From Bradyrhizobium sp. (GTDB taxonomy: Bacteria; Pseudomonadota; Alphaproteobacteria; Rhizobiales; Xanthobacteraceae): DNA of 34,244 nt. The notes below the pieces were generated by a model. That model did not search any database, was not told the DNA's origin, and saw only the letters and a list, made by a program, of their open reading frames with translations. This document shows positions 7,980 through 20,105 of this stretch, piece after piece; position 1 is the first letter of the stretch, and every line of letters begins with the position of its first letter. The stretch spans positions 1 to 34,244 of the forward strand of contig JAKFVP010000559.1 in the NCBI GenBank assembly GCA_021732175.1. The letters are read 5' to 3'. Made by a program: the position numbers and the translations under genes.

Positions 7980-10583
7980 TCAGATCAGATTGCGACGCTC
8001 GGCCTCGCTGATGGCCTGCACGCGGTTGCGTGCTTTCAGGTCAGCGAAAATCCTGCGCATATGCCATTTCACCGTGTCTTCGCTGACCAGGAGTTGGTCA
8101 GCGATCCGCTTGTTCGAAAGTCCATCGCGGGCAAGCCGCAGGACGCTGATCTGCCGGACGGACAGCGTGGTAAGCTCGAGGGGGAACGAGGGCCGCTCAG
8201 TCCTTGGCCTTGGCTTGGCGATCCCGTCGAAATCGAACGTGACAAAGGCATCGGCGGATACCGGGGCCAAGGCGAGCAACAGATCCCGCGTGTCTAGCCC
8301 GGTCCGGTAGCATCCCAACTGCTTGATGAGTTCGAAGGCATTGACCGCCTTTCGTCGCGCGGGCGTCAGCGCCCCGGCGGCGGCGTGGGCCCCAGCTTCG
8401 CACATCAGCGCGCGCACTTCCAATCGACCAGCACCGATCGACCGCGCGATCTTGGCAGCCGCCTCGGCGTTGCGGAGGGCGAGGCTGTGCTGCCCCTTGG
8501 GGATGGCTTCCATCGCGCGCAACAGCGATATTTGGGCACGCAGGGGTCTTGCATGGGGCCCGGTCAGGACCTCACTAGAGTCACGCGGCAGCAGGTAGTC
8601 GATATCCCGCGCGCCGCTTAACAGGGCCAATTCGGCAAGTTCCAACTCGATCAGCATTCCCAGTCGCGGCAGTGCCCTTTCCCCCGCAAGGGCGCGTGCC
8701 CGTTCCAGCAATGCCGCGGCGCCCCTGAGATTGCCATTGGCCCGATGCCAGGTCGCGATGACGCGGCTGACCCCGTAGAACACGTCGGTAACGCCGTAGT
8801 TGGCGACAAAGTCAAGCAACCCGGCGACAGAGTGCTCGGCGATATCCAGCCGCCCCAGTTCGAACAGCACGTCAAGTTCCAGGGCGATCAGCAGCTTTGA
8901 CGAGAAGGATGTGCGCGTCACCTGAACGTCGCTGTCATTGCGGGCGGTATCGATAAGTTGCAGCGCCGTGCGCATGTCGCCCCTGGCGAGGGCTGCCTGA
9001 ATCTCGGCCGCATAAAGCCAGCCAAAGGCATAGTGTTGGTGCGCGGCGCTGTTGACTGAATGGGCCATGACTAGCGCCTGCTTCAGTTCGTCAAACCGGT
9101 ATTCACTCGCTAGCATGAAGGCCAGACAGGTGAGTGCCGCACCCTTGCCGACGGCATTATCGTCGCCAAAGTTACTGATCCAATCGTTGCACAGCCGCTC
9201 GCTCAACTCCAGTTCGTCATGGGTCGCAGCACCGATCGCGCGGACCAGTTGCAGCCAGCCGCGGTCAGGATGCGCACCGGACGACGCGCGCGGGGCGGGC
9301 AGATAGCCCAGCAGCCTTTCGGCCTTGTCGGCCTGTTGGCTGAAATACATCGTCCAAGCGTAGCTGAGGCAGATGATCGGATGCTTGCGCAACTCGCGGG
9401 TTGGGAACCGGCCCAGCCATTCGCGCAACGCCTCGATCTCGCCTTGGCGCAGGGCGAGATCGAGCATGATGTCCTCACTCAGCCCCAGCGCCCAGCGGTG
9501 GTCGCCCGCCCGCAGCGCAAGGTTTACCGCCTTCTGGAACTCGCGCCTCCGCCAGTGCCAGAAGGCCGCACGTTTCAGGACATAGGATTTTCGCTCAGCA
9601 CTGCGCACCAGAAACCGATGCTGAAGGTAATCGCGGAGAACCGGGTGCAGCGAGAACAGCGTTGAGTCATTTTCGGCGGGGCGAAACAGCAGGTGATCGA
9701 GGTCGATCTCCCTGATCAGCGCGTCGGCGTTGGTGGACTTGTAGGCGTAATTGTAGCTTTCCGCCGAAATCGGGTCGATCATCGCTGCGTTTTCAACGAA
9801 CTCAAGCTGCCGACGCGACAGGCGTCTCTCGATCTCCTCATGGAGGAAGGTCACCGTTTCGGGCCAGTTTACCGCGGGCCGGACCGGCAATTCGGTCCGG
9901 CACATGATGTGGCAGAGCGCGGGCCAGCCCTGCGTCTCGGCGATCATCTGCTGTGCTGTTACGTTGGCGACCGGGTGCGCCCGCAAAAACGTTTCGGCAT
10001 CGTCCAAGGTGAAGGCCAGATCGCGGGCATGGACCTCCCGCACTCCGCTTTCCAGCCCCAGCCGGGCAAAACCGCGCCGGGTATCCCCGGCGATAGCGAA
10101 TCGGACATTCGGCGGGGTTTCCAGCACGAAGGTTTCCAGTGCGTGCAGCAGGGCGGGTGCGTGTTCGATGTCGTCGATGCAGATTACATTGGCCGGTCGC
10201 TCAGCGCCGAATTCTTCCCATAGCGTGGCCACTAACTCGGCCAGATCCGCCGGGACCGCTCGGCCTTCGCGGGACGCTGCGTCGAGCAGTTGGCCGTAGA
10301 TGGCCTCCGCCAGCGCGCCTTCCGTTTCGTATCCGTCGCGCAAAGACACCCAGGCTGCGTTGTTTCCAGCAGCCCTGAAGGCCAACCAGTTCTGCGCCAG
10401 AACGACCGATTTTCCATAACCCTGCGTTGCGCGCAAGATCAGTGTCCGGGTCTCCGGTTGGCCTGAAAACGTAAATCGGGGCCGCGCGATACAGCGCCTG
10501 GCGATTGTCCCCAGACGCGCGGAAATGCGGACGGCACGCAGCCGTCCCGGATATGTCGGCTCGTCGCAGGTACCCCTGATCAT
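7980..10583 (-). CDS. alkS: LuxR/MalT-family transcriptional activator of alkane oxidation (AlkS-like)
   Basis: An 867-residue MalT-type regulator, close to the 882 residues of P. putida GPo1 AlkS (recalled). It has a P-loop ATQGYGKSVVLAQN at about residues 52-65, a Walker-B-like VICIDDIEHAP near residue 135, a long helical TPR-like middle, and a C-terminal LuxR helix-turn-helix (LSVRQISVLRLARDG, then LLVSEDTVKWHMRRIFADL). AlkS senses alkanes and activates the alkB promoter with ATP. The gene is divergent from alkB, and the 178-bp gap contains a perfect 20-bp palindrome. No clear ribosome site was seen before the ATG, so a slightly different start is possible. The gene symbol rests on domain architecture plus position next to alkBGHJ; confidence in the family alone is higher. 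Confidence 0.88.
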   Translation of the reverse strand: MIRGTCDEPTYPGRLRAVRISARLGTIARRCIARPRFTFSGQPETRTLILRATQGYGKSVVLAQNWLAFRAAGNNAAWVSLRDGYETEGALAEAIYGQLLDAASREGRAVPADLAELVATLWEEFGAERPANVICIDDIEHAPALLHALETFVLETPPNVRFAIAGDTRRGFARLGLESGVREVHARDLAFTLDDAETFLRAHPVANVTAQQMIAETQGWPALCHIMCRTELPVRPAVNWPETVTFLHEEIERRLSRRQLEFVENAAMIDPISAESYNYAYKSTNADALIREIDLDHLLFRPAENDSTLFSLHPVLRDYLQHRFLVRSAERKSYVLKRAAFWHWRRREFQKAVNLALRAGDHRWALGLSEDIMLDLALRQGEIEALREWLGRFPTRELRKHPIICLSYAWTMYFSQQADKAERLLGYLPAPRASSGAHPDRGWLQLVRAIGAATHDELELSERLCNDWISNFGDDNAVGKGAALTCLAFMLASEYRFDELKQALVMAHSVNSAAHQHYAFGWLYAAEIQAALARGDMRTALQLIDTARNDSDVQVTRTSFSSKLLIALELDVLFELGRLDIAEHSVAGLLDFVANYGVTDVFYGVSRVIATWHRANGNLRGAAALLERARALAGERALPRLGMLIELELAELALLSGARDIDYLLPRDSSEVLTGPHARPLRAQISLLRAMEAIPKGQHSLALRNAEAAAKIARSIGAGRLEVRALMCEAGAHAAAGALTPARRKAVNAFELIKQLGCYRTGLDTRDLLLALAPVSADAFVTFDFDGIAKPRPRTERPSFPLELTTLSVRQISVLRLARDGLSNKRIADQLLVSEDTVKWHMRRIFADLKARNRVQAISEAERRNLI

Positions 10584-10629
10584 GGGCGTCTCAAGGCAGC
10601 GCAGATAGCTATAGGATACCCCAATCGGG

Positions 10630-10649
10630 AACTACACTTAAGTGTAGTT
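10630..10649. promoter_or_regulatory. perfect 20-bp palindrome, likely AlkS site in the alkS/alkB promoter region
   Basis: The half-site AACTACACTT is followed directly by its exact reverse complement. Its centre is about 122 bp before the alkB start and 56 bp before the alkS start. In GPo1, AlkS is known to act from an inverted repeat upstream of alkB; assigning that role here is inference from position. It is placed where an activator could serve alkB and also control its own gene. Confidence 0.78.
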
Positions 10650-10761
10650 GTGAGTCCCGGCCCAATGATCTCCGCTTCCTCCGCTCGCTCGGAATCGGGA
10701 TGGGCGTACTGGTGTCACCTGCCGCGCGACGAATGGTGGGGTCAAGGGGAGGACATGCCGA

Positions 10762-11964
10762 ATGATCAATACGCCAGATCAGTCTGTTTCAATCTTAGGC
10801 TACATCGACCGTAAGCGCTATCTTTGGATGCTGTCCACCCTGTGGCCGGCGACGCCAATGATCGGGCTCTGGCTGGTAGCGCAGACCGGATGGAGCATCT
10901 GGTACGCCTTGGTCCTGATCGTCTGGTACGCGATGGTGCCGCTTCTGGACGCCATGTTCGGCGAGGATTTCAACAACCCGCCGGAAGAGGCCGTCGAGAT
11001 GCTTGAGAAGGACCGATACTACCGCGTCCTGACCTATCTGACCGTGCCGATCCATTACGCAGCCCTGATTGTAGCGGCCTGGTGGGTCAGTACCCATGCG
11101 ATGTCTTGGCTCGAAATCATAACCTTGGCGCTCTCGCTAGGAATCGTGAACGGCCTCGCGCTGAACACTGGGCATGAGCTTGGGCACAAGAAGGAGACTT
11201 TTGACCGCTGGCTGGCCAAGCTGGTGCTTGCGGTTGCGGGTTACGGCCATTTCTTCATCGAGCACAACAAGGGCCATCACCGCGACGTTGCCACCCCGAT
11301 GGATCCCGCGACCTCACGTATGGGCGAAAGCATCTACAAATTCTCCACCCGCGAGATACCCGGTGCCTTCCGCCGCGCATGGGCCCTTGAAGAAGAACGT
11401 CTGTCGCGCCGGGGCAAGAGCGTTTGGAGCATAGAGAACGAAATTCTGCAGCCGATGCTGATTACCTTCGCGCTCTATGCGGGTCTGCTTGCCTTCTTCG
11501 GCCCCCTGATGCTGGTCTTCCTTCCGATCCAAATGGCGTTCGGGTGGTGGCAGCTGACTAGCGCCAACTACATTGAGCATTATGGCCTGCTGCGTGAAAA
11601 ACTGCCCAATGGCCGCTACGAGCACCAGAAACCGCACCACTCGTGGAACTCGAACCACATCGTGTCGAACCTGATCTTGTTCCATTTGCAGCGCCACTCG
11701 GATCACCACGCGCATCCGACGCGGTCCTACCAATCGCTGCGCGACTTCAAGGATCTGCCGACGCTGCCCTCGGGCTATCCGGGCATGTTCTTCATCGCGT
11801 TGATCCCAAGTTGGTTCAGGTCGGCCATGGACTCGCGCGTGGTAGATTGGGCCCATGGCGATCTGAGCAAGATCCAGATCGAGGATGGCAAGCACGCGCT
11901 TTACGAACGCAAGTTTGGTACGGTCGGCACCGACGCAAAGCCCGGCTTGGTTGCTGCCGAGTAA
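10762..11964 (+). CDS. alkB: alkane 1-monooxygenase AlkB
   Basis: An integral-membrane non-haem di-iron monooxygenase that hydroxylates the terminal carbon of medium-chain alkanes using electrons from rubredoxin. It has 400 residues, against 401 in GPo1. All eight conserved histidines known from the GPo1 enzyme fall at the same residue numbers: HELGH (138, 142), EHNKGHH (168, 172, 173) and LQRHSDHH (312, 315, 316). The NYIEHYGL motif is present near residue 269. Trp55, known in GPo1 to limit chain length, is also at position 55. Hydrophobic segments near residues 28-45, 47-64, 90-108 and 112-135 and near 235-262 fit the six-helix fold. A strong ribosome site (GGGGAGGA) lies 8-10 bp before the ATG. 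It is the first gene of an alkB-G-H-J array with alkS divergent. The GPo1-like identity suggests n-alkanes of roughly C5-C12, as inference. Confidence 0.97.
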   Translation: MINTPDQSVSILGYIDRKRYLWMLSTLWPATPMIGLWLVAQTGWSIWYALVLIVWYAMVPLLDAMFGEDFNNPPEEAVEMLEKDRYYRVLTYLTVPIHYAALIVAAWWVSTHAMSWLEIITLALSLGIVNGLALNTGHELGHKKETFDRWLAKLVLAVAGYGHFFIEHNKGHHRDVATPMDPATSRMGESIYKFSTREIPGAFRRAWALEEERLSRRGKSVWSIENEILQPMLITFALYAGLLAFFGPLMLVFLPIQMAFGWWQLTSANYIEHYGLLREKLPNGRYEHQKPHHSWNSNHIVSNLILFHLQRHSDHHAHPTRSYQSLRDFKDLPTLPSGYPGMFFIALIPSWFRSAMDSRVVDWAHGDLSKIQIEDGKHALYERKFGTVGTDAKPGLVAAE

Positions 11965-12191
11965 ACCGCCAACTTCCGCACCGCTCTCGCTTGCCAAACG
12001 ATGCGGACACCCGACACCACAGCCCTGAGCCACTCGACTCGTTTCAATCGTCGGGCGGCCAGCGGCTGGCCATGTGGGGCGGTCAGGCCGTGCGATAGGG
12101 CAGAGGTTGCGCGCCGATTACGGAAAAAACCAGGGATAGCTGCCATTCGGCCCAGCAATGTCAGATCGGCGGAAAAGGAGGAAAAAGGAAC

Positions 12192-12740
12192 ATGGCCAAG
12201 TACCAGTGTCCTGGTTGTAAATACACCTATGACGAAACGCTGGGCCATCCGCATGAAGGATTTCCCGCAGGCACTGCTTGGGCCAACGTGCCCGACGAAT
12301 GGGCTTGCCCCGATTGCGCAGTGCGCGACAAGGTCGACTTCGAATTGATCGGCGAAGCGCCGGCCGCTACGACGCCGGCCACTCAGGCCGTCGAGTTTGC
12401 CGGGACGGCACGTAGCGCGGTCCCGGTCACCGACACGGCCGTTATCGAAAAGCCCGCCAGCCCGATGTCGAAACCGGCGGCGCGGATGGCCGCCGTACCG
12501 CAGGCCGCGGAGGCTTTGCCCCCCCAATTGTTCAGCCTGCAAAGCGAGCCCGGCTTTGCCGAAAACAAGCCCTTTGTGAAATGGGTCTGCATCACCTGCG
12601 GGCATATCTACGACGAGGCACTCGGCGACCCTTCCGGGGGCATCGCTGCAGGAACCCGGTTCGAAGAGATTCCCGAGGATTGGTGTTGCCCGGAGTGCGG
12701 CGCCACCAAGAAAGATTACGCGCTTTGCCAGGAAACCTAG
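12192..12740 (+). CDS. alkG: two-domain rubredoxin AlkG
   Basis: The electron carrier from rubredoxin reductase to AlkB. The 182 residues contain two rubredoxin domains. The first (about residues 1-53) has Cys ligands 6, 9, 39 and 42 in CPGC and CPDC. The second (about residues 128-182) has 133, 136, 166 and 169 in CITC and CPEC. An Ala/Pro-rich linker of about 70 residues, probably flexible, joins them. GPo1 AlkG is also a two-domain protein of about 173 residues. All eight cysteines are intact, although in GPo1 the second domain is the one known to be sufficient for AlkB activity. The ribosome site AAGGAGGAAAAAGGA is strong. A 227-bp gap from alkB holds no gene, and GPo1's short alkF is absent. 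The matching reductase gene alkT is not in this window. Confidence 0.95.
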   Translation: MAKYQCPGCKYTYDETLGHPHEGFPAGTAWANVPDEWACPDCAVRDKVDFELIGEAPAATTPATQAVEFAGTARSAVPVTDTAVIEKPASPMSKPAARMAAVPQAAEALPPQLFSLQSEPGFAENKPFVKWVCITCGHIYDEALGDPSGGIAAGTRFEEIPEDWCCPECGATKKDYALCQET

Positions 12741-12795
12741 TCAACTCGTGTTGGCAAAGGGTATCGGGCCGATCAGGCCCGCCATGGAGGTCATT

Positions 12796-14247
12796 GTGAA
12801 TATTCACGCCGATCCGAACGACATTCCATTGGTGGATACCAGATCTACCGTTGCGGATGTTTTTGCGAAGCAACGGGAGGCGGGCTGGGCGCGTCGCTCG
12901 GATTTCGACCGCAAGGCACGCATCGCGGCGCTGAACCGGCTGAGGGAAGTCCTGCAGCGGCGCGAGACGGACATCATCGCGGCTCTTTATGCGGATTTCC
13001 GTAAGCCCGAGAGCGAGGTGAGGCTGACCGAAATCCTGCCGGTGCTGCAGGAGATCGCGCACACCAAACGCCACTTGAAGGGCTGGATGCGATCGCGCCG
13101 GGCAGCGGCCACGCTGGGTGTTTTCGGCACCAAGGCCAGGATCCGACCCGAGCCGAAAGGGATCTGTCTGATTATTGCGCCGTGGAATTATCCGTTGAAT
13201 CTAGCCTTCGGGCCGCTGGTCTCGGCATTGGCGGCCGGCAACAGCGCGATCATCAAGCCGTCGGAACTGACGCCTGCTACCTCCACCCTGATTGCGGATA
13301 TAGTGGCCGAAACGTTTTCGCCCGATCTGGTGGCGGTGGTCGAGGGCGATGCAGCGGTCGCGCAGGAGTTGCTGGCACTACCGTTCGACCACATCTTCTT
13401 CACCGGCAGCCCGCAGGTGGGCAAGCTGGTGATGGAAGCGGCGGCGAAATCACTGGCCTCGGTTACCTTGGAACTGGGAGGCAAGTCGCCCACCATCGTT
13501 GGCCCCACTGCCAACCTGAAAAAGGCCGCGCGTAATATTGTCTGGGGCAAGTTTGCCAACAACGGCCAGACCTGCATTGCGCCCGACCACGTGTTCGTGC
13601 ATCGCGACATTGCGCAAGAGTTCAACGAGACGGTGATGGCGGAAATCGGTCGCGTCTATGGCAAGACGCCCGAGGTGCAGAAGATGACGCCCGACTATTG
13701 CCGTATCGTGAATGACCGGCATTTCAACCGGGTCGCCGGCCTGATCGAGGATGCCCGTGCCAAAAGCGCGCGGATACTGCTGGGCGGGCAGACGGATGCG
13801 GTGCAGAAATTCGTGGCGCCCACGCTGATCAGCCAGATCACCCCCGAGATGGCGATTTCGCGCGAGGAACTGTTCGGCCCGATCCTGCCGATCATCGAAT
13901 ATGACGATATCGACAAGGTGATTGATCAGATTAACGCCAATCCGAAACCGCTGGCGCTTTATGTCTTCGACAATAGCCGGGCTTTTGCCGAGGACATCAT
14001 CACGCGCACCAGTTCCGGCGCGGTGGGGATCAACCTTACCGTCGTGCATTTCCTGCATCCCAATTTGCCCTTTGGCGGGGTGAACAACTCGGGCATCGGT
14101 GCGGCCCACGGAGTCTTTGGCTTTCGGGCATTTTCGCATGAGAAGGCCGTCCTGCAGGACCGCTACTCGATCGTCCACATGCTGTTCCCGCCCTATACAG
14201 GTTTTGTGAAGCGGCTCATCAGGCTTGTCGTCAAGGTGCTGGGGTAA
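12796..14247 (+). CDS. alkH: aldehyde dehydrogenase AlkH
   Basis: An NAD(P)-dependent fatty aldehyde dehydrogenase oxidising the aldehyde made from alkanols to a fatty acid. The catalytic Cys is in [13 protein letters not shown], the general-base Glu in [13 protein letters not shown], and the cofactor segments are [11 protein letters not shown] and [16 protein letters not shown]; the C-terminal [14 protein letters not shown] is typical. The track starts at 12748, but a GGAGG ribosome site sits just before an in-frame GTG at 12796. That start gives 483 residues, the length I recall for GPo1 AlkH; ATG 12784 is the other option. The protein reads as very close to GPo1 AlkH over its whole length, including a hydrophobic C-terminus ([20 protein letters not shown]) that could touch the membrane. 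It lies downstream of alkG and 8 bp before alkJ. Confidence 0.95.
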   Translation: MNIHADPNDIPLVDTRSTVADVFAKQREAGWARRSDFDRKARIAALNRLREVLQRRETDIIAALYADFRKPESEVRLTEILPVLQEIAHTKRHLKGWMRSRRAAATLGVFGTKARIRPEPKGICLIIAPWNYPLNLAFGPLVSALAAGNSAIIKPSELTPATSTLIADIVAETFSPDLVAVVEGDAAVAQELLALPFDHIFFTGSPQVGKLVMEAAAKSLASVTLELGGKSPTIVGPTANLKKAARNIVWGKFANNGQTCIAPDHVFVHRDIAQEFNETVMAEIGRVYGKTPEVQKMTPDYCRIVNDRHFNRVAGLIEDARAKSARILLGGQTDAVQKFVAPTLISQITPEMAISREELFGPILPIIEYDDIDKVIDQINANPKPLALYVFDNSRAFAEDIITRTSSGAVGINLTVVHFLHPNLPFGGVNNSGIGAAHGVFGFRAFSHEKAVLQDRYSIVHMLFPPYTGFVKRLIRLVVKVLG

Positions 14248-14255
14248 CTGGTTCG

Positions 14256-16834
<2,579 letters not shown>

Positions 16835-16914
16835 GGAATTGGGGTCCTCTCGAAAGAGAAAACCGATCCTTGACCAGCCGCCGTTACCGCCAAATGAGGC
16901 CCTTCGGGCGCCCA

Positions 16915-16975
16915 CGCCGCTGCTGGGGTAACTCCGGTCGGGCTACGCCCTCCCTTCGTCACCCCAGCAGCGGCG
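16915..16975. repeat. 15-bp perfect inverted repeat upstream of istA remnant
   Basis: The arm CGCCGCTGCTGGGGT (16915-16929) pairs exactly with 16961-16975 across a 31-base loop. It lies between the istA start and the terminal repeats, so it is probably part of the IS, perhaps limiting read-in transcription. Confidence 0.85.
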
Positions 16976-16976
16976 C

Positions 16977-17022
16977 ATTCTCATCCTGATTGTCGCGGGA
17001 TTCCCATCTTGATTGTCGCGCC
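16977..17022. repeat. tandem 23-bp repeat, probable IS21 terminal repeats
   Basis: Two adjacent 23-bp units (16977-16999 and 17000-17022) share the core TGATTGTCGCG and match at about 19 of 23 positions. IS21-family ends are known to carry such repeated transposase sites, so this marks the outer end of the element. Confidence 0.7.
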
Positions 17023-17166
17023 GCACGACCCGGACATCATCATGAGATGCTCGACGACCTTGGAAAGGACCATGACCCCAGCGATGACATCAGAAAGGAA
17101 CTTGACACGGACCCGCAATTAAAGGGCCGAATAACGGTAAATGTGGCTTGGACATTCTGGTCGTCA

Positions 17167-19353
17167 TCACGCAACGACTCTGGTCTGTCCCCGCATTCTG
17201 GAAAGCAGGGCAGCGATCTCCCCGGCCGGTCGCGCTGGGCTGAACAGATAGCCCTGCACCTCGGTGCAGCCTTCGGCTCGTAGCGCAGCAAGCTGCTCCT
17301 CCGTCTCGACGCCCTCGGCGGTCGTGATCATGCCAAGGTTCACCCCGAGCCCCATCATAGCCCGCACGATCGCCAAGGAATCGGCCCGATCCGGCAAACC
17401 TAGAGTGAAAGACTTGTCGATCTTGATCTTGTCGAACGGGAATTTCCGCAGGTAGCCCAACGAAGAGTAGCCTGTCCCGAAATCATCCATGGCGATGCTG
17501 AGTCCGAGTTGTCGAAGCTCATACAGGACCGCGATGGTCGCCTCCGTATCCTGCAACAACGCGGTCTCGGTGATCTCAATTTCAAGCCGGCTTGCAGGCA
17601 GTCCCGAATGACCTAAGGCTGCCACGACATCGAGGGATAACCTGTTACTCCTAAATTGAAGAGAAGATACGTTAACGGCGAGTTTCAGGTGATCGGGCCA
17701 TCCCATGGCGTCCGAACACGCCTGTTTCAGCACCCAGGCTCCGATTTCGTTGATCAATCCGATCTCTTCCGCAAGCGGTATGAAATTGTCGGGCCCAACC
17801 ATGCCGCGCACGGGGTGTCGCCAGCGCAGCAGCGCCTCGAAGCTGCTGACCTCGTTCGTCTGAAGGTTGACGAGAGGCTGATAGAACACCTCGAACTCCT
17901 CCCGCGCCAGAGCCTTGCGGAGATCGACCTCAAGCGCTCGACGAGCTTGCATTCTCTCGTCCATCCAGGCTTCGAAAAAGAAGTACTTGCCCCGGCCATC
18001 CGCCTTGGCTCGATAAAGAGCCATATCGGCCTTCTTCAGAAGCTGGTCTGGGTCGTGACCATCGGTGGGCGCCACGGCGATGCCGACGCTCGCTCCGATC
18101 ATGAGCTGATGGTCGCCGATGTCGTAGGGCGTGCTGAGCGTCTCGATGATTCGTTGCGCCAGCACGGCCAAGTCGTCCGGCTGACCCACGGCCAACACAA
18201 CTGCAAACTCGTCTCCCCCAAGGCGGGCGACAAAGGCGTCGTCACGCATGCTCGCGCGCAACCGATCCGCGACAGCGACCAGCAACCGGTCCCCGATCGC
18301 GTGGCCAAGCATATCGTTCACGGCCTTGAAACCATCCAGGTCAAGGTAGATAACGGCGAGCTGTTCGCCCCGGCGCGCTCGCTTGAGCGCCTGCTCGGCC
18401 TCTAGACGGAACAGCACCCGGTTGGGCAAGCCCGTGAGCGCGTCGTGATGCGCCATATGCGCGATCCTCGCATCCGCCGCGCGACGTTCGCTGATGTCCT
18501 CGAAGGTCGCGACCCAGCCACCATTCTCCGTTGGTACGGCCGAGATCGAGATCGTGCGGCCATCCGCGAGCCGCTGCTCAGGTAGCAGACGCTCATCCCT
18601 CGCGAGAGCAGCCTTTATCGTCGCGTAAGCTTCCACAAGGTCGCATTCCCAATCGTGGCCCACGCATTCCGGCTCGGCAACGCGGTGGATGGGAGTTCCG
18701 GGCTCGATGGCCTCGGCGGGGAGACCGTAAATATCCTGAAAGCGGCTGTTGCAGACGACAAGCCGGTCATCGGCGTCGTACATGCAAAGCCCCTGCGACA
18801 TGTTCGCCATGGCCGAATTCAGTAGATTTGATTTAAACTGGACGTCCAGGCCACGCTCATGGAACTGGCGGAGCGTTCGGGCCAACGCTCCGATCTCATG
18901 TTTGCGGCCTTCATACTCGGGCAAAAACTCCATCCCCGGATATGCGTCAGCAGATGTTTCGGGCCGCTCGATAGCCGAGGAAGTCCGGGCAAGCGGCGTT
19001 TCGCCGGTGCGTAACCGTTCCATGGCAGCGGTGAGCAATTCGATTGGCCTCAACATGCTCCTATCGACGAAGTACCCGATGGCAAGCCCGATCATCAACG
19101 CCGCCATCACGGCGCAGGAACCGAGAACGAGAGTTAAGTCAATGGCGGCCAAGTGACGATCGGACAGCGCCATGATGCCGTCCGGCTCAGGTTTGGACGC
19201 AAGTTCCAGGAAGCTCGACCGAATGTCGTTTCGCGTGAGGATAAGGTTAGTGACAGCTACCGCCCCGAGAAGCGGTCCAAGTACGCAGAGGAGCGCCACG
19301 GATCCAAGAACAGTTTGCCGAAGATTAAGGTGCATTTTACTCGTTACAGACAT
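17167..19353 (-). CDS. membrane PAS-GGDEF-EAL cyclic-di-GMP protein
   Basis: A 728-residue sensor-type enzyme for making and/or breaking cyclic-di-GMP. Two transmembrane helices (about residues 12-36 and 70-94) flank a short periplasmic loop, which is too small for a usual sensor domain. A HAMP-like stretch and a PAS domain follow (about residues 180-290, CMYDADDRLVVCNSRFQDIYG). Next is GGDEF (RLGGDEFAVV, motif at 379-383), then EAL (FEALLRWRHP, motif at 506-508; DDFGTGYSSLGYLRKFPFDKIKIDK). Both catalytic motifs are intact, so the protein may be bifunctional. The RxxD inhibitory site expected five residues before GGDEF reads RDDA and seems absent. It stands alone between IS remnants and shows no operon partner. 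The PilZ gene nearby encodes a possible c-di-GMP receptor. Confidence 0.95.
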   Translation of the reverse strand: MSVTSKMHLNLRQTVLGSVALLCVLGPLLGAVAVTNLILTRNDIRSSFLELASKPEPDGIMALSDRHLAAIDLTLVLGSCAVMAALMIGLAIGYFVDRSMLRPIELLTAAMERLRTGETPLARTSSAIERPETSADAYPGMEFLPEYEGRKHEIGALARTLRQFHERGLDVQFKSNLLNSAMANMSQGLCMYDADDRLVVCNSRFQDIYGLPAEAIEPGTPIHRVAEPECVGHDWECDLVEAYATIKAALARDERLLPEQRLADGRTISISAVPTENGGWVATFEDISERRAADARIAHMAHHDALTGLPNRVLFRLEAEQALKRARRGEQLAVIYLDLDGFKAVNDMLGHAIGDRLLVAVADRLRASMRDDAFVARLGGDEFAVVLAVGQPDDLAVLAQRIIETLSTPYDIGDHQLMIGASVGIAVAPTDGHDPDQLLKKADMALYRAKADGRGKYFFFEAWMDERMQARRALEVDLRKALAREEFEVFYQPLVNLQTNEVSSFEALLRWRHPVRGMVGPDNFIPLAEEIGLINEIGAWVLKQACSDAMGWPDHLKLAVNVSSLQFRSNRLSLDVVAALGHSGLPASRLEIEITETALLQDTEATIAVLYELRQLGLSIAMDDFGTGYSSLGYLRKFPFDKIKIDKSFTLGLPDRADSLAIVRAMMGLGVNLGMITTAEGVETEEQLAALRAEGCTEVQGYLFSPARPAGEIAALLSRMRGQTRVVA

Positions 19354-19578
19354 TGCCAGCCGTTGGCTAATATTAGGCTGTCGTTACGAAAGGAAGTATT
19401 AAAGCCGGTTGACGATGTGTGGACACTCACAAATCTTTCAGGCCGCTATGATCTAGCCCGTCTTATTCGCCAGATGGCACCGGAGAGGCTGGCGAGCGTG
19501 GTGTAAAGCGCTGATGCGGCGTAGGATTCGGTTGCGAAGCCAACCCCATCACCTTCAACCGCGAACGCCACGCCCGCC

Positions 19579-20097
19579 ATGACCGATGATACGATTCTGC
19601 CCTTCTCATTTCCAGCCGTTCACACCAAGAAAATTACAGCTGCCTTCGATGGCGGTCGCCTGACCTCGAATGGGGGCGTGATGCTTCTGGCGATGGCCGA
19701 GCGGCGTCTCGGTTTGGCCGACAAGTTGGCCCGGATGTTCCCGGATCGGCGCGACCCGACGCGGGTCGTGCACAGCCTTGTCGATATGTTCCGCGCTCGC
19801 ATGTTTGCGATCTGCTGCGGCTACGAGGACGCCGACGATCTCGACCATCTGCGGTCCGATCCGGCGTTCAAGCTGGCCTGCGGACGGCTGCCGGACAGCG
19901 GTCGCGATCTGTGTTCTCAACCGACGCTGTCGCGCCTGGAGAATGCTCCACGCCTGCGCGACGTGATCCGCCTGACCTACACTTTGGTCGACGCATGGAT
20001 GGATAAAGCCGTAACCGCGCGGCCACGTGGATTTGGATCACTCAAATACCAAAATGCTGGAACAGAAGCGGGGACGGCAACCCTGGGGGAGGTGTGA
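19579..20097 (+). pseudogene. IS1380-family transposase, 3' truncated
   Basis: The first 145 or so residues of the reading frame are an IS1380-type transposase N-terminus (LTSNGGVMLLAMAERRLGLA, then MFAICCGYEDADDLDHLRSD, then SQPTLSRLENAP). The family is normally about 430-460 residues long. Similarity ends near DAWMDK (about 20010), and the frame then runs into unrelated sequence (AVTARPRGFGSL) to a stop. The catalytic core is therefore lost and the element cannot move itself. The 225 bp between this start and the GGDEF-EAL gene probably includes the IS left end, but no terminal inverted repeat could be paired because the right end is gone. Confidence 0.88.
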
Positions 20098-20105
20098 TTG
20101 TCGTC

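Noticed and set aside
19153-19506. Plus-strand ORF ending LIRQMAPERLASVV before the IS1380 start
   Set aside because: Mostly antisense to the GGDEF-EAL gene; the last few codons may belong to IS non-coding sequence, but there is no support for a gene.
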